Assembly: GCA_944320385.1 (NCBI GenBank) | Contig: CALUHH010000012.1 | Location: forward strand, 1 to 60,711 | Origin: an uncultured Atopobiaceae bacterium | GTDB lineage: Bacteria; Actinomycetota; Coriobacteriia; Coriobacteriales; Atopobiaceae | Reading direction: 5' to 3' | DNA length: 60,711 bases | Shown here: positions 32,077 through 40,118 of the stretch, one piece after another | How positions within the stretch are numbered: the stretch's first letter is position 1 | Layout of the letters: the number at the start of each line of letters is the position of its first letter | The notes under the pieces: model-generated | The model's input: the letters and a program-made list of their open reading frames with translations, nothing else | The model's database searches: none | What the model was told of the DNA's origin: nothing | Program-made: the position numbers and the translations under genes

Positions 32077-32169
32077 GGGCCGCCCCCGGGCTTGCCCCGT
32101 GCTCAGACAGTCCTCGCCGCACAGAGCGCGGCTGCGGAACTGCGCGCGGGGCAAGCCCGGGGGCGGCCC
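32077..32169. repeat. Large hairpin element, copy 1 (likely terminator of the peptidase pair)
   Basis: A perfect 22-bp inverted repeat (32077-32098 with 32148-32169; arm begins GGGCCGCCCCCGGGC) encloses a loop containing GACAGTCCTCGCCG and GCGCGGCTGCGGAACT. The same loop recurs inverted in the element at 32401-32494. It starts 15 bp after the peptidase stop. Confidence 0.75.
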
Positions 32170-32194
32170 TCTGCTTCAAGCTCGGCGGCGCAGG

Positions 32195-32352
32195 CCGAGC
32201 ATGCCCTATGGGACACTTTTGCCCTTCTCGGCGGTGGATTCTGTCCTATTTGGCATGCTCGGCGGCGGGCCAAATGGGACTCGCGCCGAGAATGCCATAT
32301 GGGACAGTTTCCGCGCGATTAAGCCCGGATTCTGTCCCATATGGCATTCTCG
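32195..32352. repeat. Two CGAGCATGCC...GGCATGCTCG palindromes
   Basis: Unit one spans 32195-32262 and unit two 32287-32352. Both have outer arms CGAG(C/A)ATGCC and GGCAT(G/T)CTCG and inner arms (C/A)(T/A)ATGGGACA and TGTCC(T/C)AT(T/A)TGG. A third member of the family lies at 39960-40027 after the glycosyltransferase pair. None contains a gene. Two CGAGAAGAAC motifs follow at 32368 and 32389. Confidence 0.8.
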
Positions 32353-32400
32353 AGAGGCGACGCAGGGCGAGAAGAACGCGGCACAGGGCGAGAAGAACGT

Positions 32401-32494
32401 CCGCCCCCGGCGGGCAACGTCCGCCGCGAGTTCCGAAGCCGCGCTCTGCACGGCGAGGACTGTCCGAGCGTCGGACGCTGCCCGCCGGGGGCGG
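32401..32494. repeat. Large hairpin element, copy 2 (inverted)
   Basis: CCGCCCCCGGCGGGCA (32401-32416) pairs perfectly with 32479-32494. Its interior (about 32429-32464) is the near-exact reverse complement of 32106-32141 in copy 1. The two copies thus form one large inverted repeat around the palindromes at 32195-32352. It ends 18 bp from the yigZ stop and may terminate that gene. Confidence 0.75.
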
Positions 32495-32511
32495 TCGGGT
32501 TGGGGGTTGGG

Positions 32512-33153
32512 CTAGAACTCGGCGAAGCGGGGCTGGCCGGGGCGGGCGATGTCGTCGCCGTTTGCGAGCTCGCGGGCGGCCGCGACGAAGGGGGCCTCGG
32601 CACCGGCACGAAAGACCAGGGAGAGCTGCACGTCCTCGGCGAAGAGCGAGTCCGCCACCTTGCCGCCGGCGTCGGCGACGAGGCGGGTCACGCGGTCGTA
32701 GAGGGCATAGGGCAGCTGCACGGTGACCGGCGTCACGAGCGTCATCTCGACGATCGCGCCGTCCTTCTCGGCCTCCGCGACGGCTGCCTGGGTGGCGGCG
32801 GTGTAGGCGCGCACGAGGCCGCCGGGGCCCAGCAGCGTCCCGCCGAAGTAGCGCGTGACGACGCAGCACACGTTGGCCAGGCCCGCGCCGCGCAGCACCT
32901 CGAGCGTGGGCATGCCGGAGGTGCGGCTAGGCTCGCCGTCGTCGGAGCAGCGCTCGCGACCGTCCGCGAGGATCCAGGCGGGCACGTTGTGACGGGCGTC
33001 GTGGTGGCGCGCGCGGACCTCGGCGATGAAGGCCTCCGCGTCCTTCTCGCCCTCCACGTGGACGAGCTGAGCGATGAAGCGGCTGCGACGGTCCTCGACC
33101 TCGCCGACGGCCTCGGCGCCGGCGCGCAGCGTGAGGTAGGACTCCCCCGTCAC
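32512..33153 (-). CDS. yigZ: YigZ/IMPACT family protein
   Basis: 213 residues, normal for the family. The UPF0029 N-terminal domain has RSRFIAQLVHVEGEKDAEAFIAEV, the strongly conserved HNVPAWIL and DDGEPSRTSGMPTLEVL, and RYFGGTLLGPGGLVRAYT. A ferredoxin-like C-terminal domain (DUF1949) ends it. The GTG at 33151-33153 overlaps the TGA of the upstream EIIA gene (GTGA), so they are coupled. Family members are linked to translation control or ribosome-associated functions; the bacterial role is not settled. Confidence 0.92.
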   Translation of the reverse strand: MTGESYLTLRAGAEAVGEVEDRRSRFIAQLVHVEGEKDAEAFIAEVRARHHDARHNVPAWILADGRERCSDDGEPSRTSGMPTLEVLRGAGLANVCCVVTRYFGGTLLGPGGLVRAYTAATQAAVAEAEKDGAIVEMTLVTPVTVQLPYALYDRVTRLVADAGGKVADSLFAEDVQLSLVFRAGAEAPFVAAARELANGDDIARPGQPRFAEF

Positions 33154-33689
33154 CGCTCGCACCTGAGCAGCTCCGCGCCCGCGCTCACCTCGACGTCGGA
33201 GGGGCAGACGGGCGTCACGGCGGAGAAGGCGTCGGCGTTGGTGACGGTCACGAGCACCGTGTCGTCGAGCCCGCGCTCGGCCATGAGGGCGCGGTCGAAG
33301 CTCATCACGGGCTCGCCGGCGCTCACGCGGTCGCCCTTGCGCACGAAGGTGCTGAAGCCCGCCCCGCGCAGGCGCACGGAGTCGAGCCCCACGTGCAGCA
33401 GCACCTCCGCGCCGTTCTCGGCCCGGATGAGCAGGGCGTGCTTGGTCTTGACGTCGGCCACGACCGTCCCCGTGACGGGCGCGAAGGCGATGTCGCCCTC
33501 CGCCCGGATGCCCAGGCCGCATCCAAGCATCCCCTGGGAGAAGGCGGGGTCGGACACCGCCTCGAGCGCGACGACGTGACCCGCGACGGGAGCGAGGATG
33601 GCCTCGGGGTCCTGGGGCGCCGGGACCGCCTCGGGCGCCTTCTTGCGCGCGCCGACGAGCGACCGGCTCAGCTTCTCGAACAGACCCAC
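33150..33689 (-). CDS. crr: PTS glucose-type EIIA domain protein
   Basis: 179 residues, a free-standing EIIA-Glc (Crr-like) phosphocarrier. ILAPVAGHVVALEAVSDPAFSQGMLGCG, the GIRAEGDIAFAPVTGTV segment and LLHVGLDSVRLRG, which carries the phosphorylated His, match the family. The GTG at 33687-33689 gives MGLFEKLSRSL and has AGGAAAGG upstream; a longer frame exists without support. No EIIBC is nearby, so it probably serves a transporter encoded elsewhere or a regulatory role. Confidence 0.88.
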   Translation of the reverse strand: MGLFEKLSRSLVGARKKAPEAVPAPQDPEAILAPVAGHVVALEAVSDPAFSQGMLGCGLGIRAEGDIAFAPVTGTVVADVKTKHALLIRAENGAEVLLHVGLDSVRLRGAGFSTFVRKGDRVSAGEPVMSFDRALMAERGLDDTVLVTVTNADAFSAVTPVCPSDVEVSAGAELLRCER

Positions 33690-33794
33690 GTGCGTAACCT
33701 TTCCTGCTGCATGCCGTCGGGGGCGGCGATGTGTGCGATTCGCAGTCGTATTGTAGTCCAAGGGGCGCGCGGGGGCACAAGCTCTTTTTCATGG

Positions 33795-33800
33795 TAGAAT
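33795..33800 (+). promoter_or_regulatory. rnpB promoter -10 element
   Basis: TAGAAT ends 7 bp before the predicted 5' end of the RNase P RNA. The -35 region is poor. The 118-bp gap to the EIIA start holds nothing else I recognise. Confidence 0.55.
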
Positions 33801-33807
33801 CCTTGGC

Positions 33808-34161
33808 GCGAGGTGGGCCAGGCGACCGCGGGACGCTTGTGCGTCATGAGGAAAGTCCGGGCTCCACAGGGCAGGATGCCGGCTAACGGCCGGGCGGGGT
33901 AACCCGACGGAAAGCGCCGCAGAAAAGAAGACTCCCACTGGCGCCCTCGGGCGTTAAGGGAAAAGCTGAAACGGTGGTGTAAGAGACCACCAGCGTCGTG
34001 GCAACACGGCGGCTTGGCAAGCCCCATCCGGAGCAAACGCAAATAGGAGCGCCATGGTGTGGCCCGCACTGCGCTCGGGTTGCGCGCTAGAGGCGGCTGG
34101 TGACAGCCGCAGTAGATAAATGGCCGCCCACGACAGAACCCGGCTTATAGGCCCACCTCGC
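33808..34161 (+). ncRNA. rnpB: RNase P RNA, type A
   Basis: About 354 nt. The 5' end GCGAGGTGGGCC pairs with the 3' end GGCCCACCTCGC (P1). The universally conserved GAGGAAAGTCCGGGCTCC (CR-I) lies near 33849-33867, AAGGGAAAAGCTGAAA and GGTAACCCG-type elements are in the middle, and ACAGAACCCGGCTTAT (CR-V) is near the 3' end. It is the catalytic RNA for tRNA 5' maturation. CGAGAAGAGC and CGAGAAGAAC motifs follow at 34173 and 34186. Confidence 0.95.
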
Positions 34162-34297
34162 ACCTCCTTTTCCGAGAAGAGCGGCCGAGAAGAACCCGCT
34201 CGCGCGACCCCGCGCCCACAGACGACGGCCGAACATGTGTCCGGTGCCCGTGGTATCATCCCATCATCAAACAGATGTTCTGGTGAGAGGGGGCGCC

Positions 34298-35131
34298 ATG
34301 GCGGGCTACGGGGAGGTCGATCGCATGGTCGCGGCGGTCGCGGAGACCGCGCGACGCTACGGGGCGCTCCTGGCATGCGAGCCGGGGGCGGAGGGCGTGG
34401 TCGCCTCGGTGGGCGTGGGCTACCTCGCGCACGTGGGCGAGGGCCGGCTCGAGCTCTGCCGCGCGGACGCCTGCAGCCCGCGTCCCGGCCAGGTGGCGCT
34501 CGGCCCGCTCGACGCCACGAGCGACGAGGTGGTCGCGCTCTCGCGGCGCGTGCTCGCGGGCTTTCAGCGGCGGGTCGGGCGGGAGTGCGCGCGGCGCGCC
34601 GAGCTCGCCTGCGCCGCAGACGACGCGGAGGCGCCCGAGGTCGTCCACCGCTACCTGCGCCTGGGCTTCTCCCTCCCCCACGAGCTCCGTCCGCGTGCCA
34701 CGGACAAGCGCGTCCTCGCCGTCGACGACCTGGCGTGCCTCGTGCTGCGCGAGCTCGAGCGCACGCGCCGGCTCGCTCGCTTCGAGCGGTGCCGGGACGG
34801 CTCGTGGGTCGCCGCGGTCACGCCCGCCGCCGACACCGTGCCGCTCGTCGCGGACCACTTTGCGCGCCGCCTGGCGTCCGAGCGCTTCTGCCTCGCGGAC
34901 CCGGGGCACCGCGTGGCCGCCTTTCACGAGGCGCGCGCCGCGCACTGCGGCGTCGTGCGACTGGACGAGCGGCTCTGCCGCCAGCTCGCCGCGCTCGACG
35001 AGGCCGAGCTCGCCGCTGACGAGCGCCGCGTCCGCGCGCTCTGGAGGTGCTTTCACGACCACGTCCTGGCATCGGGGAGCCGCGCCGGGAGCGTCTGGGA
35101 CACCGAGCGTCGCCGCGAGCGCGCCCCGTAG
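34298..35131 (+). CDS. DUF4130 domain protein (TIGR03915-like DNA metabolism protein)
   Basis: 277 residues. The C-terminal two-thirds match the DUF4130 pattern I know from proteins paired with a radical-SAM DNA repair/modification protein: VVHRYLRLGF, LERTRRLARFERC, WVAAVTPAADTVPLVADHFARRL and FCLADPGHRVAAFHEAR. The first 80 residues lack the usual YDG-type start of that family and are not recognisable. No radical-SAM partner is in the window. The ATG at 34298 follows GAGAGGGGG; an earlier ATG at 34235 has no ribosome-binding site. DNA repair is inferred only from the family. Confidence 0.65.
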   Translation: MAGYGEVDRMVAAVAETARRYGALLACEPGAEGVVASVGVGYLAHVGEGRLELCRADACSPRPGQVALGPLDATSDEVVALSRRVLAGFQRRVGRECARRAELACAADDAEAPEVVHRYLRLGFSLPHELRPRATDKRVLAVDDLACLVLRELERTRRLARFERCRDGSWVAAVTPAADTVPLVADHFARRLASERFCLADPGHRVAAFHEARAAHCGVVRLDERLCRQLAALDEAELAADERRVRALWRCFHDHVLASGSRAGSVWDTERRRERAP

Positions 35132-35168
35132 CGCGGACGCGCGGGACGGCGGCGGGCGGGCGGGACGG

Positions 35169-37367
35169 CTAGTCGCGCCTCAGGAGCGCGCGGGGCACCT
35201 TGACCAGCGCGTTGCCAAGTCGGTAGCTGGTCGACTCCTCGAGGTCCCGGATGCGCTGGCGGGCGGCGGCGAGCTCGGCCTCGAGGGCGTCCGCGCGGGC
35301 GGCGAGCTCGCGCTCCCGCGCGAGGGCGGCGCGCAGCTCGACCACGGTCTGCGAGCACGAGCGCGGGTGGAAGACCTCGGGCTCCTCGGGGCGGGGCTCG
35401 TGCGCCTCGATGGCGGAGAAGAGCTCGGCGAAGGCGGCGTCCGCCTTGGGCGCGAGGCGCGCGACGCCCCGCTCGACCTGGGCACGCGTGGCGTCGGGGT
35501 CGCTGAGCGCGGCAAGGGCCGCCTCGGACACGCGCCCCGCGACCTCGTCGAGCGCGACGAGGCAGCCCGCACGGCCCACCTCGCGGAAGTGCGAGCCCAC
35601 CTTCTCGTTGTAGTCGAGGCCCACGGCGGGCTTCCCCAGCACGTGATGGAGGATCGAGCAGTGCAGGCGCATGGCGACGGCCAGCGCGGACCCGTCGATC
35701 ACGGCGAACATGTCCTCCATGGGCAGGCGCGCGCCCACCTGGACCACGCGGTCGCGCAGGCGCATGCGGGAGGCCACCGCCTCGTGGATCTGGGCGTCCT
35801 CGGGGTCGAAGGGCACGAAGGCCACGGTCAGGCCGGACGCCTCCGCGATGCGGTCGAGCTCGGCGGCGAGCGCGTCCTCGAAGCCCACGGGGTTGAGCGG
35901 CCAGGCGCGCAGGGCCACGGTCACGTAGCGGCCGGGCTCGAGCCCCTCGGGCAGCGTCCCCGCGGCGGCGCCGGCGGTCACGCTCGCGCGCGCCGCGAGC
36001 GCGAGGTCGCAGCACGCCTCGACCTGCCCGGCCGGGACGCCCGCGTCGAGGGCGAGCCGCACGCTGTCGGCGTCGCGCAGCAGCAGGCGCGCCCCGGAGA
36101 GGCCGATGTAGCGCAAGCAGGCCCGGGTCACCGGATTTGCCGCGGGCCCGACGCCCGCGCCGAGGTAGTACGCGGGAACGCCGCACTGCCACGCCATGAG
36201 GCAGGCGTCAGCCTGGCACGCGGGGTCCATATAGGGCTCGAGGAAGAGCTCGATGTCGTCCGGGGTGTGCGCCATCGTGTCGTCGAAGATCAGACCGCCG
36301 CAGAAGACGAGGGCGGATGCCCCGCGCAGCAGGTCCCGCGTGGCGGCCACGTCACCCGCGCGCACCGTCTCGAGCCCGTACTGGGCCCGGACGCGCACGG
36401 GGTCCCCGGCGATCACGCAGACCTCGGACTCGGGAAGGCGCGCGCGGACGTGGTCGACCACGATTCTGAGCAGAAGGTCGTCGCCGAAGTTTTCCATGCC
36501 AAACCAGCCGTATGCCACGACGCGTCGCACGGGGCGGTCCTGGCGGAGCACCGTGCCGCCCGCCGCCGCGTCGGCCCGGGCGAGGGCGGCCGCGCAGGCC
36601 TCGTCGATGCCGGGAAGCGCGTCGAGCCACGCCTCCTGGCGGGAGAGCGCCTCCGCGCGCGCCGCGGGGTCGAGCGCGAGCCCGCGCGCCGCCGCCGCGA
36701 CGTCGGCGCGCTCCGCGACCGTCACCGCCCGGGCGAGCGCGGCGTCGCCGAGCCGCGTGACGAGGTCCTTCTCGACTACCAGGGCGCATCCCTCGTGCGC
36801 GCGCAGCGCAAGCTCGAGGGGCGTCGGGGCGTCGTCCCCGTCAAGGGCGAGAAACACCGAGGAGGTGCGCAGGGCAAAGCCCGGCTCGCGCTCGAGGGCG
36901 TCGACGTAGCGCGCGCCCCAGGAGCTGTCCAGGACCTCCACCCTCAGGCCGGCGGCAGCGAGCTCGTCCGCGACGCGCTCGCGCTCGACGTCGCGGCGCT
37001 GGGCGAGCGCGCACGAGCAGTCGCGCCGGGGCACGGGCAGCGAGGTCCGCGCGGCGCGGTACCCCTCGTCGCGCGCAGCGGCGCACAGGGCTTCGGACCA
37101 CGCATCGTCACGTCCCCCGACGCTCAGCGTCGGGACGCCCAGTCCCTCGATGGCTTCGCGGTCTTCCGGCGAGAGGACGCGCGGGTCGGCGAGAACCACG
37201 CTGGGGCCAAAGCCCCTGCGGGCGGCGCGTATGGGCTCGACGGCCCCGCAGCCCCCGGAGACCACCTGGACCGCGTGGCCGGCGCGCTCGAGGGCGCGGC
37301 GGAGGCGCGCGACGAGGCTCGCCCCGGAAAGCGTGACGTCTCCCACCATGAGCACGCGCGCGTGCAT
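35169..37367 (-). CDS. Polysaccharide pyruvyl transferase with N-terminal CgeB/GT-like domain
   Basis: 732 residues, about twice the normal length. Residues 1-280 look like a Rossmann, CgeB-like glycan domain (MHARVLMVGDVTLSGASLV; ARTSLPVP; LRAHEGCALVVEKDLV). Residues about 290-640 are a CsaB-type pyruvyl transferase: VVAYGWFGMENFGDDLLL, ALVFCGGLIFDDT, YYLGAGVGP, RLHCSILHHVLGKPAVGLDYNEKV. A coiled coil and an SYRLGNALVKVPRALL tail, typical of cluster glycosyltransferases, end it. The ATG at 37367 has GGGGAGGA. It probably adds pyruvate ketals to a surface glycan built by the two glycosyltransferases upstream, and is co-transcribed with the first (12-bp gap). Confidence 0.85.
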   Translation of the reverse strand: MHARVLMVGDVTLSGASLVARLRRALERAGHAVQVVSGGCGAVEPIRAARRGFGPSVVLADPRVLSPEDREAIEGLGVPTLSVGGRDDAWSEALCAAARDEGYRAARTSLPVPRRDCSCALAQRRDVERERVADELAAAGLRVEVLDSSWGARYVDALEREPGFALRTSSVFLALDGDDAPTPLELALRAHEGCALVVEKDLVTRLGDAALARAVTVAERADVAAAARGLALDPAARAEALSRQEAWLDALPGIDEACAAALARADAAAGGTVLRQDRPVRRVVAYGWFGMENFGDDLLLRIVVDHVRARLPESEVCVIAGDPVRVRAQYGLETVRAGDVAATRDLLRGASALVFCGGLIFDDTMAHTPDDIELFLEPYMDPACQADACLMAWQCGVPAYYLGAGVGPAANPVTRACLRYIGLSGARLLLRDADSVRLALDAGVPAGQVEACCDLALAARASVTAGAAAGTLPEGLEPGRYVTVALRAWPLNPVGFEDALAAELDRIAEASGLTVAFVPFDPEDAQIHEAVASRMRLRDRVVQVGARLPMEDMFAVIDGSALAVAMRLHCSILHHVLGKPAVGLDYNEKVGSHFREVGRAGCLVALDEVAGRVSEAALAALSDPDATRAQVERGVARLAPKADAAFAELFSAIEAHEPRPEEPEVFHPRSCSQTVVELRAALARERELAARADALEAELAAARQRIRDLEESTSYRLGNALVKVPRALLRRD

Positions 37368-37379
37368 GTTCGTCCTCCC

Positions 37380-38567
37380 CTACTCTCGGTCGCGGCCGCG
37401 CGCCAGGCCCGCCACCGCTCTCGCGACCCTCCAGGAGCGCGACCCGTACACCCCGTCGAGCTCGGTGCGCAAGGCCTCGGCGCGGGCGCGCTCCGCGGCC
37501 AGCTCCTCCTCGAGGCACCCTATTCGCTCGTGGCACGCGGTCAGCTCCTGCTTGTGGGCCTGGTCCCAGACCCTGACGGACTCGGCGTAGCCCTCTGCGT
37601 CCGCATGCTGCGCAAAGAGGTTCACGAGGGGGTCTTGTGCCTGCATGCGGGAGAAGAACCGCGCGTAGAGACCATCGACGAGGTCCGCATGCTCGTCGAC
37701 GTAGGCCGCCCACTCGCGCTGGTAGCCGGAGAAGAGCTCGAGATACTCCTCGGGCGTGGCGCAGGTGCGCATCTGGTACTCAAAGGTCTCGAGCACGAGG
37801 TTGACAAACTGCAGGTCAAACCAGCGCTGCCCGTGTGCGGGCGAGAGGGCGGAGAAGACCTGGCGCAGCGCCAAGATCCCCGCCGCATGACGGTCCCCGC
37901 GCGTGAGGCTCGCGGAGCGGTCCCTGCGGTAGTGGTAGAGCATGTCGGGGAGCAGCACGACGCGCTCGGCGGGCAGCAGCGCCCGGTGCACGAAGACGAG
38001 GTCCTCCGAGGTGCTCAGCTCCTCGGGGAAGCGCAGTCCCAGCTCGCGCACGTACGACGCGAGAAAGGCGATGCGCCACACGTTGGGCGTGACGGCGAGC
38101 GAGACGGGAAAGTCCAGCTCGTGGGTGGAGACGACCCGACCGTAGGCCTCATCGCGAGGGCAGAGCGGGCGCGGGAAGTAGGCGCAGGGGTCCTCGTAGC
38201 ACTCGTCGTAGGTGTAGATGACGAGCTGCGCGTCGAACTTCTCGGCCTCCCCTATCGCGCGTTCCACGAGCCGGGGGTCAACGGTATCGTCGGAGTCAAC
38301 AAACAGCAGGTAGCGGCCATGGGTCTGAGCGATGCCAGCGTTTCTTGCGCGTGAGACGCCCGGTTCGGGGACGCTCAGCGCGCGCACGCGCCCGTCGCGC
38401 GCCGCATACTCCGCCAGGATGGCGGGCGACTGGTCGGTCGAGCCGTTGTCCACGCAGATGACCTCGAAGTCCCCGCGCGTCTGCGCGAGCACCGAGTCCA
38501 GGCACGGACGCAGGCAGTGCGCGCTGTTGAAGACGGGAATCACGACGCTCGCTGCGACTTCGCCCAC
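37380..38567 (-). CDS. Family 2 glycosyltransferase (surface glycan cluster, copy 2)
   Basis: About 395 residues. VVIPVFNSAHCLRPC, CVDNGSTDQS and FVDSDDTVDP mark the GT-A core. TPNVWRIAFLASYVRELGL and SEDLVFVHRALLPAERVVLLPD are shared almost verbatim with the next gene. A coiled coil with the SRSWRVARA tail motif ends it. I chose the GTG at 38565-38567, 5 bp after GAGG, by analogy with the paralogue; a GTG at 38588 is also open but has no such site. TATAAT lies on the minus strand at 38614-38609. Confidence 0.85.
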   Translation of the reverse strand: MGEVAASVVIPVFNSAHCLRPCLDSVLAQTRGDFEVICVDNGSTDQSPAILAEYAARDGRVRALSVPEPGVSRARNAGIAQTHGRYLLFVDSDDTVDPRLVERAIGEAEKFDAQLVIYTYDECYEDPCAYFPRPLCPRDEAYGRVVSTHELDFPVSLAVTPNVWRIAFLASYVRELGLRFPEELSTSEDLVFVHRALLPAERVVLLPDMLYHYRRDRSASLTRGDRHAAGILALRQVFSALSPAHGQRWFDLQFVNLVLETFEYQMRTCATPEEYLELFSGYQREWAAYVDEHADLVDGLYARFFSRMQAQDPLVNLFAQHADAEGYAESVRVWDQAHKQELTACHERIGCLEEELAAERARAEALRTELDGVYGSRSWRVARAVAGLARGRDRE

Positions 38568-38608
38568 GGGAACCTCGATTCTGCGCACGCTGACAAGACC
38601 AACTCCCG

Positions 38609-38614
38609 ATTATA
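38609..38614 (-). promoter_or_regulatory. Promoter -10 of the glycosyltransferase/pyruvyltransferase genes
   Basis: A perfect TATAAT (minus strand) about 42 bp before the chosen start, within GGTATAATCGGGAG. The paralogue has the same GGTATAATC at the corresponding place, so the promoter was probably duplicated with the gene. The -35 region is GC-rich and unrecognisable. Confidence 0.6.
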
Positions 38615-38670
38615 CCCATGCGTCCCGTGAGCCGGCGGCGCGGGGGCGCGGCAGCGGCGCTCGGGCGCGC

Positions 38671-39888
38671 TCAGGCGCGACCGCCGTGGACGACCTTCGC
38701 CAGGGCGCGCGCAAACCTCCAGGAGCGGGAGGCGTAGACGGCGTCGAGCTGCTCGCGCTCGGCGCGCAGCTCACCCTCGAGGGCCGCCTGCGTCGCAGCC
38801 GCTTGCTCGCGCTCGGCGCGCAGCTGCTCCTCAAGACCCCCGATGCGCTCGTGGCACGCGGTCAGCTCCTGCTTGTGGGCCTGGTCCCAGACCCTGAAGT
38901 ACTCGGCCTCGCTCCGCGCGGCGACGTGCTGGGCAAAGAGGTTCTCCAGCGGGTCTGTGCTCTGCACGAGCGAGAAGAACCTCTGGTAGCGCTCGTGCAC
39001 GAGCTCGGCGTTCTCCGTCACGTAGCCGAGCCACTCCCGCCGGAGGCCCGCGAGCAGCACATGGTACTCCCCGACCGTCGCGCACGTCCCCAGCTGATAC
39101 TCAAAGGTGTCCAGGACGAGGTTCGTGAGCTGGTAGCGCAGCCAGCGCTCGTCCGCGGAGAGCGCGAGCGCGTCGCGGATGTGGCCGAGCGCCGCGACCC
39201 CCGCGCCCTCGCGGTCGCCGCGCGTGAGGCTTCCCGCACTGTCCCTGCTGTAGTGATAGAGCAGGTCGGGCAGCAGGACGATGCGCTCGGCGGGCAGCAG
39301 GGCGCGATAGACGAACACGAGGTCCTCGGAGGTCCTCAGGTCCTCGGGGTAGGTCAGCTCGAGCGAGCGCACGTAGGAGGCCCTGAAGGCGATCCGCCAC
39401 ACGTTGGGGGTGACGACGAGCGTGGCCGGGACGTCGAGGTCGCGCGCGGCAAAGACGGTGCCGTAGAGCCTCTCGCACGGGCAGGGCGGCTGGGGAAAGC
39501 CCGCACGCGGGTCCTCGTAGCACGCGTCAAAGGAGTAGACGACGAGGTCCGCGTCGTTCTTCTCGGCCTCCCCGACCACGCGCTCCACGAGCGTTGGCTC
39601 GACGGTGTCGTCGGCATCCACAAAGAGCAGGTACTCGCCGCGCGCCCGGACCAGGCCCGCGTTGCGCGCGCACGAGACGCCGGGACGGGCCTCGCTGAGC
39701 GCCGTCACGCGCGGGTCTTTGCGGGCGAGCTCCTCAAGAACCCCGAGGGAGCCGTCGGACGACCCGTTGTCGACGCAGATGACCTCGAAGTCCCCGCGCG
39801 TCTGCGCCAAGACCGACTCCAGGCAGCGGCGCAGCCTGTTGCCACCGTTGCGGACAGGGATGACGATGCTCGCGGAGATGCCGTCCAA
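38671..39888 (-). CDS. Family 2 glycosyltransferase (surface glycan cluster, copy 1)
   Basis: About 405 residues; a tandem paralogue of the gene at 37380-38567, with SASIVIPVRNGGNRLRRC, CVDNGSSDGS, FVDADDTVEP, TPNVWRIAFRASYVRSLEL and SEDLVFVYRALLPAERIVLLPD. Its tail holds a second coiled-coil repeat (EGELRAEREQ) and SRSWRFARALAKVVHGGRA. The start is placed at TTG 39886-39888, 5 bp after GAGG; the frame extends upstream through the promoter. It probably adds a related sugar in the same glycan. Confidence 0.85.
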   Translation of the reverse strand: MDGISASIVIPVRNGGNRLRRCLESVLAQTRGDFEVICVDNGSSDGSLGVLEELARKDPRVTALSEARPGVSCARNAGLVRARGEYLLFVDADDTVEPTLVERVVGEAEKNDADLVVYSFDACYEDPRAGFPQPPCPCERLYGTVFAARDLDVPATLVVTPNVWRIAFRASYVRSLELTYPEDLRTSEDLVFVYRALLPAERIVLLPDLLYHYSRDSAGSLTRGDREGAGVAALGHIRDALALSADERWLRYQLTNLVLDTFEYQLGTCATVGEYHVLLAGLRREWLGYVTENAELVHERYQRFFSLVQSTDPLENLFAQHVAARSEAEYFRVWDQAHKQELTACHERIGGLEEQLRAEREQAAATQAALEGELRAEREQLDAVYASRSWRFARALAKVVHGGRA

Positions 39889-39916
39889 GAGGTCCTCGAT
39901 TCTGACGCCCGGGTCG

Positions 39917-39922
39917 CAGACA
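39917..39922 (-). promoter_or_regulatory. Promoter -10 of glycosyltransferase copy 1
   Basis: TATAAT on the minus strand (within GGTATAATC), about 29 bp before the chosen TTG. It matches the arrangement in front of the paralogue. Confidence 0.55.
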
Positions 39923-39959
39923 AAGATTATACCAACGGATGAGGCTCCTCCGAGGCTGG

Positions 39960-40027
39960 CTCGAGCATGCCGCTGGGGACGCTTTCGTTCTTCTCGACGC
40001 GGGATTCTGTTCCATTTGGCATGCTCG
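39960..40027. repeat. CGAGCATGCC palindrome, third family member
   Basis: Outer arms CGAGCATGCC and GGCATGCTCG, with GGATTCTGT inside as in the two units at 32195-32352. A CGAGAAGAAC motif (minus sense, 39987-39996) lies in its loop. It sits in the 230-bp gap between the divIVA end and the glycosyltransferase promoter. Confidence 0.75.
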
Positions 40028-40070
40028 GTGAGCGTGGCAGGCAAAGAAGGACGCGAGGCCCGCACGCAAA

Positions 40071-40096
40071 CGGCCCCGCGCAGAGGCGCGGGGCCG
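40071..40096 (-). terminator. Terminator after divIVA (end of the dcw region)
   Basis: A perfect 11-bp stem (40071-40081 with 40086-40096, loop AGAG), 23 bp past the divIVA stop and followed on the minus strand by TTTGCGT. The T-run is short, but the stem is very stable. Confidence 0.75.
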
Positions 40097-40118
40097 CAGA
40101 GGTGACGTGGGCGTCAGG

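Noticed and set aside
28912..32154. A 1080-codon minus-strand open frame opposite the two peptidases
   Set aside because: Long antisense frames are expected at this G+C content. The opposite strand encodes two complete C1 peptidases with catalytic motifs and ribosome-binding sites, and the antisense product has only His/Val/Ala/Gly-rich repeats.
34695..38354. A 1219-codon plus-strand open frame
   Set aside because: It crosses the DUF4130 gene in another frame and the pyruvyltransferase and glycosyltransferase genes in antisense. No motif is visible.
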